This document shows positions 16,182 through 24,203 of a stretch of 64,000 nt of DNA, piece after piece; the stretch's first letter is position 1; each line of letters opens with the position of its first letter. Source of the stretch: Bryobacterales bacterium. GTDB taxonomy: Bacteria > Acidobacteriota > Terriglobia > Bryobacterales > UBA6623. The notes below the pieces were generated by a model. The model ran no database searches, was not told the DNA's origin, and saw only the letters and a list, made by a program, of their open reading frames with translations. Made by a program: the position numbers and the translations under genes. Location of the stretch: NCBI GenBank assembly GCA_028819215.1, contig JAPPMG010000096.1, forward strand, positions 485,078 through 549,077. The letters run 5' to 3'.

Positions 16182-18689
16182 TCAGCGGGCTGTTGAGAGC
16201 GCTCTGCCAAGGCGAAGACTGTTTGCTAGCACAGACAGGCTTGAAAGGGCCATAGCTGCCGAAGCGAGTACCGGGGACAGCAGCAGTCCTGTCCACGGGT
16301 ACAGAGCGCCGGCTGCGATAGGGACGCCCAGCAGGTTGTAGCCGAATGCCCAGACGTAATTTTGAGCGATTGCGCGCTGCGTGCGCCTGGCTACGTCAAT
16401 CGCTCGGTCCACGTCTGCAGGGCTGTTGCGGACGAGGATAACGTCTGCCGATTCCACCGCGATGTCACTACCGGCGCCAATCGCGATGCCTAGGTCGGCC
16501 TGGGCGAGGGCGGGGGCGTCGTTGATGCCGTCTCCCACCATTGCGACTCTCTCTCCGTCGGATTGAAGACGCTCGATAGCAGCTGCCTTGTCGACTGGCA
16601 GCACGGGTGCCAGCACGCGGTCAATGCCCGCCAGAGTCGCCGTGGCCCGGGCAACTCTGGCACTGTCGCCGCTGATCATCAGCGTCTTGATCCCACGCCT
16701 CCGCAGTGCGGACGTTGCGTCCACGGCATCGTGGTGCAGCGTGTCGCGCACCGCGAACGCGCCTGCTAAGGCCCGGCCCCGAGCCACCAGCACGGTAGTC
16801 TTGCCCTCCTCGGAGCTTCGATCCAGCCTGGTCTGGGCCTCCGCAGTGGCGATTCCCCTGCCTGCCAGCAGCTCCGGCTTGCCAATGAGCCACTCTTGGC
16901 CGGCAGACTCGGCACTGGCGCCCGCCCCGGGGAGGGTCTTGAAGTTGCTGACGGCTTCTTCGGCGCTCGGATCGAGGGCCGCGATGGCCTGCGCGATGGG
17001 GTGCTCGCTGCGACGCTCGATCGCGCAGGTCACCCGCAGCAGGTCGTCTCTGGCGACGCGTCCGTAGGTCTCGATGTCTGTCACTTCGAAGTTTCCGAGC
17101 GTCAGGGTCCCGGTCTTGTCGAACACGACGGTGTCGAGATCTCGCGCGGCTTCCAGAGCCTCTCCATCACGAACCAAGATGCCGTGTTCCGCAGCCCTGC
17201 CGATGCCTACCGCCAGGGCTGCGGGAGTGGCTAGGCCGAGCGCGCACGGGCATGCGATGATCAGCACGCTCACAGCACTGTTCACGGCGAGGCGCAGACG
17301 ACCATCGGGCGGTGCCAGCAGTAGCCACGCCAAGAACGTCAATGCGGCCAGCACTAGGATCGCTGGCACGAAGACAGCGGCGATCCGGTCGGCCAGGCGC
17401 GAGGCCGGTGACTTCGAGTTCTGCGCCCGGCGCACGAACGCAATCATCCTGGACAATGACGTCTCGCCTCCGACGCTCTGGGCCCGGACCACTAGGTATC
17501 CTTCCTTGGCCAGTGAGCCGCTGAGCACCTCGCTGCCAGGCAACTTGTCGGCGGGCAGGCTCTCTCCGGTAAGCGGCGATTCGTCTATAGCCCCTATGCC
17601 TTCGATGACCTTGCCATCAATCGGCACTCGTTCTCCTGCGCGTACCACTACGGCATCGCCGATCACAAGTTGGGTCGCGGGAATCTCGGTTTCTTCTCCA
17701 TCGCGCAAGACTCGAACCGTTTCCGGCCGCAGCTCCATCAGCTTGCGGATGGCACCCGATGTCTTGCGTCGCGCTCGCGCTTCAAGCATCCGCCCCAGCA
17801 AGACCAACGTCAGAATCGCGGCGGCTGTCTCGAAATACACCGGAGCCGAGCCGCGTCGCTCGACCCATTCGGGCATGACGGTCGCCACCAGACTGTATGC
17901 GAAGGCAGAACCCGTTCCTACCGCGATGAGCGTGTTCATGTCGCTGCGAAGATGCCTGGCTGCGTTCCAAGCAGCCGAATAGAACGGTGAGCCGCCGTAG
18001 AGGACCACGGGCAGCGCCAGCGCAAGCTGTACCCAGCCTGAGTCGCCGCCGAGCCTTCCATGGGACATGGCGAGCGCCAGCAGCGGAATCGTGAAGATCG
18101 CCGAAACGACCAGTCTGCGCCGTAACCCGCTCGTAGACGGCTCGCCGCGGAGCCTGCCAGGACCGTCCCGGTCTACAGTTGCGCCGTATCCCGCGCTTTC
18201 GACGCTTCGCAGCAGGTCTGCGGTGATTGCGCGAGCCGGATCGAGAGTCACGTGCGCGCTCGCTTCGGCAAGGCTGACCTCGCACGTCTCGACACCCGGC
18301 GTCTTCAGAACGGCCTGCTCGACCGACTGGACGCAGCTCGCGCACGTCATGCCCTCGATGCTCAGCCAGATTGACGTCGATTCGTGGATTTCTGCCTGCT
18401 GCGGTGCCGCCGCCACAGCCGGCGCCTCGGCGGCGGGTGAGGAGGCAATGGACTGCAGTTCACCGGCAGGGCCCGGCAGGAATCCCACTGCCTTCACGGC
18501 TTGCCGGATCGCCGGGAGATTGGTCGCAAGTGGATCGAATGCGACCTCGGCTGTCTGAGTAGCCAACGCAGCGCTCGCGGAACGCACCCCTTCTACGCCC
18601 AACAGGGCCTTCTCGACAGTTGCGACGCAATGGTTGCAGGTCATGCCTGCAAGCTCTACCGTTGTCGTCTCGACACTCTCACGGCTCAC
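16182..18689 (-). CDS. copA: Copper-transporting P1B-type ATPase
   Basis: Exports Cu(I) from the cytoplasm at the expense of ATP. Taking the GTG at 18689, which has GGGAG six bases upstream, gives 835 residues. Two N-terminal heavy-metal domains carry G-M-T-C-N-H-C (15-21) and G-M-T-C-A-S-C (113-119). Eight membrane helices follow, with the C-P-C transport motif (I-I-A-C-P-C-A-L-G), the phosphorylation motif D-K-T-G-T-L-T, the ATP-binding H-P motif (S-E-H-P-I-A-Q-A) and the hinge G-D-G-I-N-D-A-P-A-L. A longer reading from 18776 adds only a basic, unlikely leader. No CueR/CsoR gene is adjacent. Confidence 0.95.
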   Translation of the reverse strand: MSRESVETTTVELAGMTCNHCVATVEKALLGVEGVRSASAALATQTAEVAFDPLATNLPAIRQAVKAVGFLPGPAGELQSIASSPAAEAPAVAAAPQQAEIHESTSIWLSIEGMTCASCVQSVEQAVLKTPGVETCEVSLAEASAHVTLDPARAITADLLRSVESAGYGATVDRDGPGRLRGEPSTSGLRRRLVVSAIFTIPLLALAMSHGRLGGDSGWVQLALALPVVLYGGSPFYSAAWNAARHLRSDMNTLIAVGTGSAFAYSLVATVMPEWVERRGSAPVYFETAAAILTLVLLGRMLEARARRKTSGAIRKLMELRPETVRVLRDGEETEIPATQLVIGDAVVVRAGERVPIDGKVIEGIGAIDESPLTGESLPADKLPGSEVLSGSLAKEGYLVVRAQSVGGETSLSRMIAFVRRAQNSKSPASRLADRIAAVFVPAILVLAALTFLAWLLLAPPDGRLRLAVNSAVSVLIIACPCALGLATPAALAVGIGRAAEHGILVRDGEALEAARDLDTVVFDKTGTLTLGNFEVTDIETYGRVARDDLLRVTCAIERRSEHPIAQAIAALDPSAEEAVSNFKTLPGAGASAESAGQEWLIGKPELLAGRGIATAEAQTRLDRSSEEGKTTVLVARGRALAGAFAVRDTLHHDAVDATSALRRRGIKTLMISGDSARVARATATLAGIDRVLAPVLPVDKAAAIERLQSDGERVAMVGDGINDAPALAQADLGIAIGAGSDIAVESADVILVRNSPADVDRAIDVARRTQRAIAQNYVWAFGYNLLGVPIAAGALYPWTGLLLSPVLASAAMALSSLSVLANSLRLGRALSTAR

Positions 18690-19177
18690 CGGGTTCTCCC
18701 GCCCTCCCGCACGACCTTTGCGCCGGACTCGTCGGCCCCATCCCAGCCGTGGTCGGGACCCTCGCTTCCGCGCCAATATCGCTGGGCTTCCTTAATAGTA
18801 GGGCGCGATCGCCCGTCAGCCCGGACATTGCCGGCATTCCGGTGCGCCCGCTCGCAGCGACAATCCGGCTTGGCGCCGTGGGACGGGGCGCTTCCGGACG
18901 CTCGAAGGCGTCAGCCCGGGCAGGCTCTGGCCGTTTTCTAGAAACTTTGGGCGCGGAGTTTCCGTCTCGTTGGACGAATCGGTCGAGGCGTGCTAGCTTG
19001 AAGTTACGGCTAAGCTTTGATCCTGGCCCCCGGCTGGGTTCTGCGCAGTTGTTGGACAACCGTATTCCAATCCGCAGCGTGTCCGGCAGAAGCCTTCCGT
19101 GATCGGCAAGCGTATTCCGTATCGTCACGCCCCTCGTGATGCGGTTCTGTTAGGATTTTCTATCCAAGGGAAGGTTC
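18690..19177. other. 488-base divergent intergenic stretch
   Basis: This lies between copA (minus) and the DAHP synthase gene (plus). Open frames cover parts of it on both strands but lack domain features. TCACG (19117-19121) and CGTGA (19127-19131) form a small hairpin shortly before the DAHP synthase gene, which could belong to a leader. AAGGGAAGG at about 19166-19174 is the ribosome binding region for the ATG at 19178. No copper-responsive operator was recognised. Confidence 0.4.
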
Positions 19178-20221
19178 ATGATCATTTCGATGAAGCCGGG
19201 CGCGACGCCCGAACAGGTTGACCGTGTCTGTAGCCGAATCCAAGAGATGGACTTTGCGGTCCGCTCCATCCAGGGCGACGAAAGAGTAGTGATCGCAGCG
19301 GTGGGATTGGGGGACGTGACCCATGCGATCGAGGTACTGCGATCAGTCGAAGGTGTCGAGAACGGTGTGCCGATCAGTGCGCCTTACAAACTCGTGAGCA
19401 AGCAGGTCAAGAGCGATCGCACCGTGGTGCAAGCCGGCGAGGCGTCGATCGGCGGCGACCAGTTTGCCATCATCGCCGGCCCTTGCTCGGTCGAAACCGA
19501 AGGGCAGATCATGGCTTGCGCAGAAGCCGTTGCCGCGGCTGGAGGACGCTTCCTGCGAGGCGGCGCCTACAAGCCCCGCACCAGCCCGTACAGTTTCCAA
19601 GGTTTGGAGGAGGAGGGTCTCCGTCTGTTGCGCAAGGCCGGTGACAGTCACGGGCTGAAGGTGGTCACCGAAGTCATGACCGTGACGAATGTCCAGCTCG
19701 TAGCCGACTATGCCGACGTGCTCCAGATCGGTGCTCGCAACGTGCAGAACTTCCCTCTTCTCAAGGAAGTTGGGGCCACGACCAGCTGTCCGGTCATGCT
19801 CAAGCGCGGTCAAAGTGCAACCATCGAGGAGTTCCTGCTCTCGGCCGAGTACATCGTCACGAATGGCAACCCGAACGTCTTTCTGTGCGAGCGCGGGATT
19901 CGCACCTTCGAGTCGGCCACCCGCAACACCCTTGATATCAATGCGGTGCCGGTGCTCAACCAGCTGACGCACTTGCCTGTGATCCTTGATCCGGCGCACG
20001 CTACCGGCAAGCGCGCCCTGATTCCGCCGCTGATGCGTGCCGCGGTCGCTGTCGGCGCCGATGGTGCCATGGTTGAGATCCATCCTGATCCGGAGCGGGC
20101 TTGGAGCGACGGGGCGCAGTCGATGACGTTCACCTCGTTCAGCGAGATGATGCGGGAAATCGAGCCGTACGTGGAGCTTTGGAAGGCTACGCGGCTTCAG
20201 GCGGCTTGCGTTCCTGCGTGA
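19178..20221 (+). CDS. aroF: 3-deoxy-7-phosphoheptulonate synthase (DAHP synthase, type I-beta with ferredoxin-like regulatory domain)
   Basis: Condenses phosphoenolpyruvate and erythrose 4-phosphate, the first step to aromatic amino acids. Residues 1-70 form the ferredoxin-like domain typical of the Thermotoga-type enzyme, which mediates tyrosine feedback inhibition in that enzyme. The barrel shows I-A-G-P-C-S-V-E, R-G-G-A-Y-K-P-R-T-S-P-Y-S-F, Q-I-G-A-R-N-V-Q-N, L-K-R-G, and D-P-A-H-A-T-G. 347 residues is the normal length. Two dTDP-sugar genes follow on the same strand, 13 bases and then -4 bases apart; the combination probably reflects co-transcription rather than a shared pathway. Confidence 0.95.
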   Translation: MIISMKPGATPEQVDRVCSRIQEMDFAVRSIQGDERVVIAAVGLGDVTHAIEVLRSVEGVENGVPISAPYKLVSKQVKSDRTVVQAGEASIGGDQFAIIAGPCSVETEGQIMACAEAVAAAGGRFLRGGAYKPRTSPYSFQGLEEEGLRLLRKAGDSHGLKVVTEVMTVTNVQLVADYADVLQIGARNVQNFPLLKEVGATTSCPVMLKRGQSATIEEFLLSAEYIVTNGNPNVFLCERGIRTFESATRNTLDINAVPVLNQLTHLPVILDPAHATGKRALIPPLMRAAVAVGADGAMVEIHPDPERAWSDGAQSMTFTSFSEMMREIEPYVELWKATRLQAACVPA

Positions 20222-20234
20222 GGACGCCCGTTCC

Positions 20235-20807
20235 GTGCCGGGCGAGAGCGGCCGAACCGTCGGTGAGGTCGGCTCAATCAAGCTGACGCTGCCTCGGTGC
20301 CGGCCCGGGCTGGGTGACTTGATCATTCGCCCGGATGCACCTGAGCTGATCGACGGCGTCCGGGTCGCGGAGTTCTCGCTCTGGCCGGACGACCGGGGCT
20401 ATTTCCTTGAGGTAGCGCGGTTAGGGCAGGGACTGCCGGCAGAGTTTCCCGGCGCCACTACGCAGGTGTCGGCGGCGCTCGGTTATCCGGGCACCGTGAA
20501 GGCGTTTCACTATCACACCCGGCAAAGCGACCTGTGGGTGCCCTGCCGCGGCATGCTGCAAGTCGCCCTGTGTGACTTGCGCGAAGGCTCTCCGACCCAT
20601 GGGACGCGCAACACCTTCTATATCGGGCAACTCCGTCCGTGGCAGCTGCTGATTCCCCCGGGAGTTGCGCACGGCTACAAGGTGATCGGCGATTCGGAAG
20701 CGTTGCTGGTGTACCTTACCGACCGGCACTACGACCCGTCCGACGAGGGCCGGCTGCCTCATGACAGCCCGGAGATCGCCTACGACTGGGAGACTCAGCG
20801 CAAGTGA
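20235..20807 (+). CDS. dTDP-4-dehydrorhamnose 3,5-epimerase-family protein
   Basis: 190 residues of a RmlC-like cupin. Recognisable elements are D-D-R-G-Y-F-L-E, Q-V-S, D-L-R-E-G-S-P-T-H-G-T, I-P-P-G-V-A-H-G-Y and L-V-Y-L-T-D. The segment that reads R-G-L-H-Y/F-Q in classical RfbC is K-A-F-H-Y-H here. The catalytic His is kept but its neighbours differ, so a related epimerase activity is likelier than textbook RfbC. The start is a GTG at 20235 with GAGGA ten bases ahead. It overlaps the dehydratase gene by four bases, which suggests the two act on the same dTDP-sugar. rfbA and rfbD are not nearby. Confidence 0.8.
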   Translation: MPGESGRTVGEVGSIKLTLPRCRPGLGDLIIRPDAPELIDGVRVAEFSLWPDDRGYFLEVARLGQGLPAEFPGATTQVSAALGYPGTVKAFHYHTRQSDLWVPCRGMLQVALCDLREGSPTHGTRNTFYIGQLRPWQLLIPPGVAHGYKVIGDSEALLVYLTDRHYDPSDEGRLPHDSPEIAYDWETQRK

Positions 20808-21832
20808 GGCTGCTGGTGACCGGCGGTGCTGGCTTCATAGGCTCGAACTTTGTCCGCCAGGCAGTGCAACGCAGCCGGCAGGTGGAGATTCTTGTCTTGG
20901 ATCTCCTTACCTACGCCGGCAACCTGGAGAATCTGGCGCCGGTCGCTGATCTGCCGACCTTTCGGTTCAGCCGGGTTGACATTCGCGACGCGGCGGCAGT
21001 TCGCGACGCGTTCAGGAGCTTTCGCCCCGAGGCGGTCGTGCATTTCGCAGCCGAGTCCCACGTCGACCGTAGCATCCGCTCCCCGGCAGACTTCGTCTCG
21101 ACGAACGTAACGGGCACCGGCGTGCTGCTGGAGGCAGCGCGCGAATGGCCGGTAGAGCGATTCCTGCACGTTTCCACGGATGAGGTCTACGGGAGCATTC
21201 CAGCGCCGCATGCCGCCGATGAGGAATGGACGCTGAGTCCGTCGAATCCCTATTCCGCGTCCAAGGCCGGTGCCGACCTGTTGGTGTCGGCATACGCGAA
21301 GACGCATTCGCTTCCCGTGCTCATCACGCGCGCGTCCAACAACTACGGGCCGTATCAATTTCCCGAAAAGCTCATACCGCTGATGATCACCAATGCCCTC
21401 GCGGACAAGCCGCTGCCCGTGTATGGCGATGGCCTTCAAGTGAGGGACTGGTTGCACGTCCGCGACCACTGCCGAGCGATCGAAGCAATCCTTGCGGCAG
21501 GTCGCACCGGCGAGACTTATAACATCGGTGGCGAGTGCTCGCTGCAGAACATCGAGGTTGTTCGGCGGGTGCTGGACTGCTGCCGCAAGCCAGAGTCCTT
21601 GATCGAGTACGTTCTGGACCGCCCTGGCCATGACCGTCGCTACGCGCTCGACTCGGAGAAGATCAAGAGCGACACGGGCTGGGAGCCTAGCATAGACTTC
21701 GATTCTGGATTGCGCGAGACGGTGCGATGGTTCCGCGACAACCCGCAGTGGTTCGCGAGAGTGCGCTCGGGGGAGTACCGGAACCTGTACGAACTGAACT
21801 ACTCCCAACGGGGCGAGCTGCCGTCTGTGTGA
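20804..21832 (+). CDS. rfbB: dTDP-glucose 4,6-dehydratase
   Basis: Converts dTDP-glucose to dTDP-4-keto-6-deoxyglucose, the precursor of rhamnose and other deoxysugars of surface polysaccharides. 342 residues of an extended SDR. The Rossmann motif G-G-A-G-F-I-G is at 7-13. H-F-A-A-E-S-H-V-D-R-S, S-T-D-E-V-Y-G, Y-S-A-S-K-A (catalytic Tyr/Lys), R-A-S-N-N-Y-G-P-Y-Q-F-P-E-K-L and D-R-P-G-H-D-R-R-Y are all typical of RfbB. The GTG start overlaps the stop of the epimerase gene (GTGA). Confidence 0.95.
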   Translation: MRLLVTGGAGFIGSNFVRQAVQRSRQVEILVLDLLTYAGNLENLAPVADLPTFRFSRVDIRDAAAVRDAFRSFRPEAVVHFAAESHVDRSIRSPADFVSTNVTGTGVLLEAAREWPVERFLHVSTDEVYGSIPAPHAADEEWTLSPSNPYSASKAGADLLVSAYAKTHSLPVLITRASNNYGPYQFPEKLIPLMITNALADKPLPVYGDGLQVRDWLHVRDHCRAIEAILAAGRTGETYNIGGECSLQNIEVVRRVLDCCRKPESLIEYVLDRPGHDRRYALDSEKIKSDTGWEPSIDFDSGLRETVRWFRDNPQWFARVRSGEYRNLYELNYSQRGELPSV

Positions 21833-21920
21833 CGTTGCGGGCCGCTGTCGCTTGCGGCTTCGGAGCTTCGGGCCTTAGCGAGCAAGTTGCGGAGGCCGGT
21901 TTGGCGAGCCTAGAAATATT

Positions 21921-21949
21921 TTGATAATAATTATTCTTATCTAGATAAT
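21921..21949 (+). promoter_or_regulatory. Strong sigma70-type promoter in an AT-rich patch
   Basis: TTGATA (21921-21926) and GATAAT (21944-21949) are exactly 17 bases apart, each 5 of 6 to consensus, giving a start near 21956 for the ATPase gene at 21971. A perfect 12-base palindrome, TTATCTAGATAA (21937-21948), covers most of the -10 element and could be an operator. The 21911-21967 segment is strikingly AT-rich against the surrounding GC-rich sequence. Confidence 0.6.
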
Positions 21950-21970
21950 GTTATAACGCATAATTAAGGC

Positions 21971-23362
21971 ATGGAATTCCTCGGCCGCGACAGCGAGGTC
22001 CGGCGCTTGAACAAGGAATTGGCCCGAACGGGTTCGTTATCCGTGATCTGGGGCAGGCGGCGCGTCGGAAAGTCGCGTCTCCTCATCGAGTGGTGCAGGC
22101 ACTGCGACGGACTGTATGCCGTTGCGGAGAATTCTGCGCCTGCGGTTCAACGTCGCCATTTGGCTTCCGCTGTCGCGGAGCGGTTTCCTGGCTTTGCGGA
22201 TATCGAGTACCCCACCTGGAGGGCGCTGTTGGCCCGGCTTTCGGTGGAGGCCGATCAGGTCGGATGGCGGGGGCCATTCATTGTGGACGAACTGCAGCAC
22301 TTAATGGCTGCCGATCCTCTCTTTCCCGGCCGGTTCCAAGACTGGCTCCACCGGTCGGGCAGGAAGCTGTGCGTCGCAGTCAGCGGATCGAGCCAGGGCA
22401 TGATGCATCGGGTAGTCGTAGATGCCTGTGCCCCGCCGCTCGGCCTAGCAGTTGAATCTATCGCCTTGCGCCCCCTCAGGGCCGGCTTGCTTGCAGACGT
22501 CTTCGAGTTTCGTCAGTTTGGCGACTTGGTAGGAATCTACGCTCTCTGGGGAGGGATGCCGCGCTATTGGGAATTGGCAGTCCCCTTCGGCGAGGATCTC
22601 GATGGAGCGGTCGATGCCCTTGTTCTCGATCCTTGTGGTCCGCTCCATCACGAACCGGAGCACCTGCTCTACGAAGAGACTCCCCCGGCGACCTCTCTGC
22701 GTCCTCTTCTCGACGTGGTCGGCTCAGGTGCGCGCCGTCTCGGCGAGATCGCCGGCAGGCTCGACCGCCCGGCAACGAGCCTCGCCAGGCCGATCGCCGC
22801 GCTCATGGAAATGGGTTTCATTTGCCGAGAACTCCCATTCGGAAGCGATCCGCACTCGGGTAAGCGCAGTCTCTACCGCATTGGCGATCCATTCTTGCGG
22901 ATGTGGTTTCGCGTAGTAGCCCCGCACCGCGCCGCGCTTACCGCCTCCCCGCCCGAATCGCGCCTCCGCTACTGGCATCGTTACAAGCGCGACCTGGAAG
23001 CCGTAGCTTGGCAGGAATTGTGTAGCGCTGCCGTGCCGAGGCTGCATGAATCCGACCACCCTATCGCCGGATTCGGCCCATTCGAGCCCGCGCAGCGGTT
23101 CTGGCACGGGAGCGCCCATGAACGAGACGTCGTCGCGCGTTCCGTTGACGGAAGCCGGCTCTTGGTCGGAGAGGCAAGGCGTTCGTTGGATTCCCAGAAT
23201 GCCGCAAGATTGCTGGCGGGGCTTGCCAACGCCGCCCTGCCTGGCGCGAGGGATTGCGACATCATTCCCGTGCTCTTCGCGCCTCAGGCGAACGATCTGC
23301 CCCGTCAGAACGAACTCGGCTTCGTAGTGGATGCCGAATCCGTGTTCAGTGCTCTGCGGTAA
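21971..23362 (+). CDS. AAA ATPase with DUF234-type C-terminal domain
   Basis: 463 residues. The N-terminal P-loop ATPase has Walker A G-R-R-R-V-G-K-S at 28-35 and Walker B F-I-V-D-E-L-Q at 103-109. A winged-helix-like middle follows (L-G-E-I-A-G-R-L-D-R-P). The C-terminal domain includes D-V-V-A-R-S-V-D and V-G-E-A-R-R, resembling the PD-(D/E)xK-like DUF234 region of so-called archaeal-type ATPases. These genes are widespread and mobile, with no settled function. Its own AT-rich promoter and the broken gene behind it suggest lateral acquisition. AAGG lies only one base before the ATG. Confidence 0.8.
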   Translation: MEFLGRDSEVRRLNKELARTGSLSVIWGRRRVGKSRLLIEWCRHCDGLYAVAENSAPAVQRRHLASAVAERFPGFADIEYPTWRALLARLSVEADQVGWRGPFIVDELQHLMAADPLFPGRFQDWLHRSGRKLCVAVSGSSQGMMHRVVVDACAPPLGLAVESIALRPLRAGLLADVFEFRQFGDLVGIYALWGGMPRYWELAVPFGEDLDGAVDALVLDPCGPLHHEPEHLLYEETPPATSLRPLLDVVGSGARRLGEIAGRLDRPATSLARPIAALMEMGFICRELPFGSDPHSGKRSLYRIGDPFLRMWFRVVAPHRAALTASPPESRLRYWHRYKRDLEAVAWQELCSAAVPRLHESDHPIAGFGPFEPAQRFWHGSAHERDVVARSVDGSRLLVGEARRSLDSQNAARLLAGLANAALPGARDCDIIPVLFAPQANDLPRQNELGFVVDAESVFSALR

Positions 23363-23516
23363 TTCGCCGAGCTGTCGCGTGATTCATGGCGGGGCGCTCG
23401 CTCTACTATCGACCACGACCTATCCGGGAGTGCTCGCGTCGGCCGCACCGGTGCAGGTGCGTCTGCGACCGATCCTTGTCCGGATCCGTTCGGTTACTTT
23501 TCCGGCCGAGGCGGGG

Positions 23517-23832
23517 TCAGCGCTCATTACCGACGTCGCGGGCACGCCTGGCCGGCGACCAAGCGTCGGGCTCGCGTTCTTCACCTAGTTTGCGAAGGCA
23601 GGCTTCGATTCGCTCTTCGCTGCGCCCGGGAATTTCATCGTGCGGGTACACCGCACGAAGGATGTCGCGCACCTCTTGCATTGTGGCAATGCCGATCTGC
23701 CGCATCAGCGGCTTGATGTCCTCTTAGATCGGGCGTTCGCGCAGCGCGCACCTTCATTGCAAGCAAGTGACGGGCGGACGCGCCGGTGACAACGAGGTTA
23801 GGCGAATCGAACAGGGCCTCTGCCCGTGGGTC
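23517..23832 (-). pseudogene. C-terminal remnant of a DUF6036-like nucleotidyltransferase gene, frameshifted
   Basis: Reading down from 23832, one frame gives D-P-R-A-E-A-L-F-D-S-P-N-L-V-V-T-G and then R-H-L-L-A-M-K-V-R-A-A-R-T-P-D-L. The match then jumps frame near 23725, where E-D-I-K-P-L-M-R-Q-I-G-I-A-T continues and ends in a Y-P-H-D-E-I-P segment. The joined reading matches what I recall of the C-terminal half of DUF6036/AbiEii-type nucleotidyltransferases (L-L-A-M-K-x-x-A-x-R followed by D-I-x-x-L). A single extra A in CTAAGAGGAC explains the shift. The catalytic N-terminal half is gone. Confidence 0.65.
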
Positions 23833-23974
23833 CGGCTGCGGCGGCCTGATCCGCCGCCGATAGCTTATGGAACTGCCGCGGGAGCTGGTGAATCAGAGCG
23901 CAGTAGCGGTCCATGTCTTCGAAGTCGGCCGCAATCGTCCGACTGTAGGACGCCAAGCTAAACTGCGCTTGCAT
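23798..23974 (-). pseudogene. Truncated 58-residue reading frame fused onto the nucleotidyltransferase remnant
   Basis: An ATG at 23974 opens a 58-residue frame with natural-looking composition (S-Y-S-R-T-I-A-A-D-F-E-D-M-D-R-Y-C-A-L-I-H-Q-L-P-R-Q-F). It then runs out of frame into the nucleotidyltransferase remnant and stops at 23798. It looks like the start of a separate gene joined by deletion to the C-terminal half of its neighbour. I do not recognise the family. Confidence 0.4.
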
Positions 23975-24203
23975 ATCATCATGATCGTACTGGCCTTAGA
24001 CGAAGCGCGCTGCTTCTGCGGGGAGCACAACGAGTCTCGCCCGGTCTGGGCCGAGGCCGGACACGTCGGGACCGGCCTGCCCGCACCTGAAGATCTGATC
24101 GGCTCCAAGAGTCAGGATCAGTGGTCGTTCGCCGACTCCCGACCTGCCCGTGTTCCTGGTTCGGCAGTGTCGTGCGCCTAGGGAAGGCATTCCGACCGCT
24201 TTG

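Larger units (their letters stand above)
23363..24203. other. 841-base stretch of decayed accessory sequence
   Basis: This runs from the end of the ATPase gene to the end of the dehydrogenase gene. It contains only broken coding remnants on the minus strand (listed separately) and no intact gene that I can support. Nothing was recognised in 23363-23516 or in 23975-24203. Confidence 0.6.

Noticed and set aside
14620..16296. Longer guaB reading starting at 16296
   Set aside because: The extra 73 residues precede the canonical IMPDH start and resemble non-coding translation.
18679..19128. 149-codon open frame between copA and the DAHP synthase gene
   Set aside because: It has low-complexity Arg/Pro/Ala composition, no motif and no ribosome binding site, and it overlaps the copA start region.
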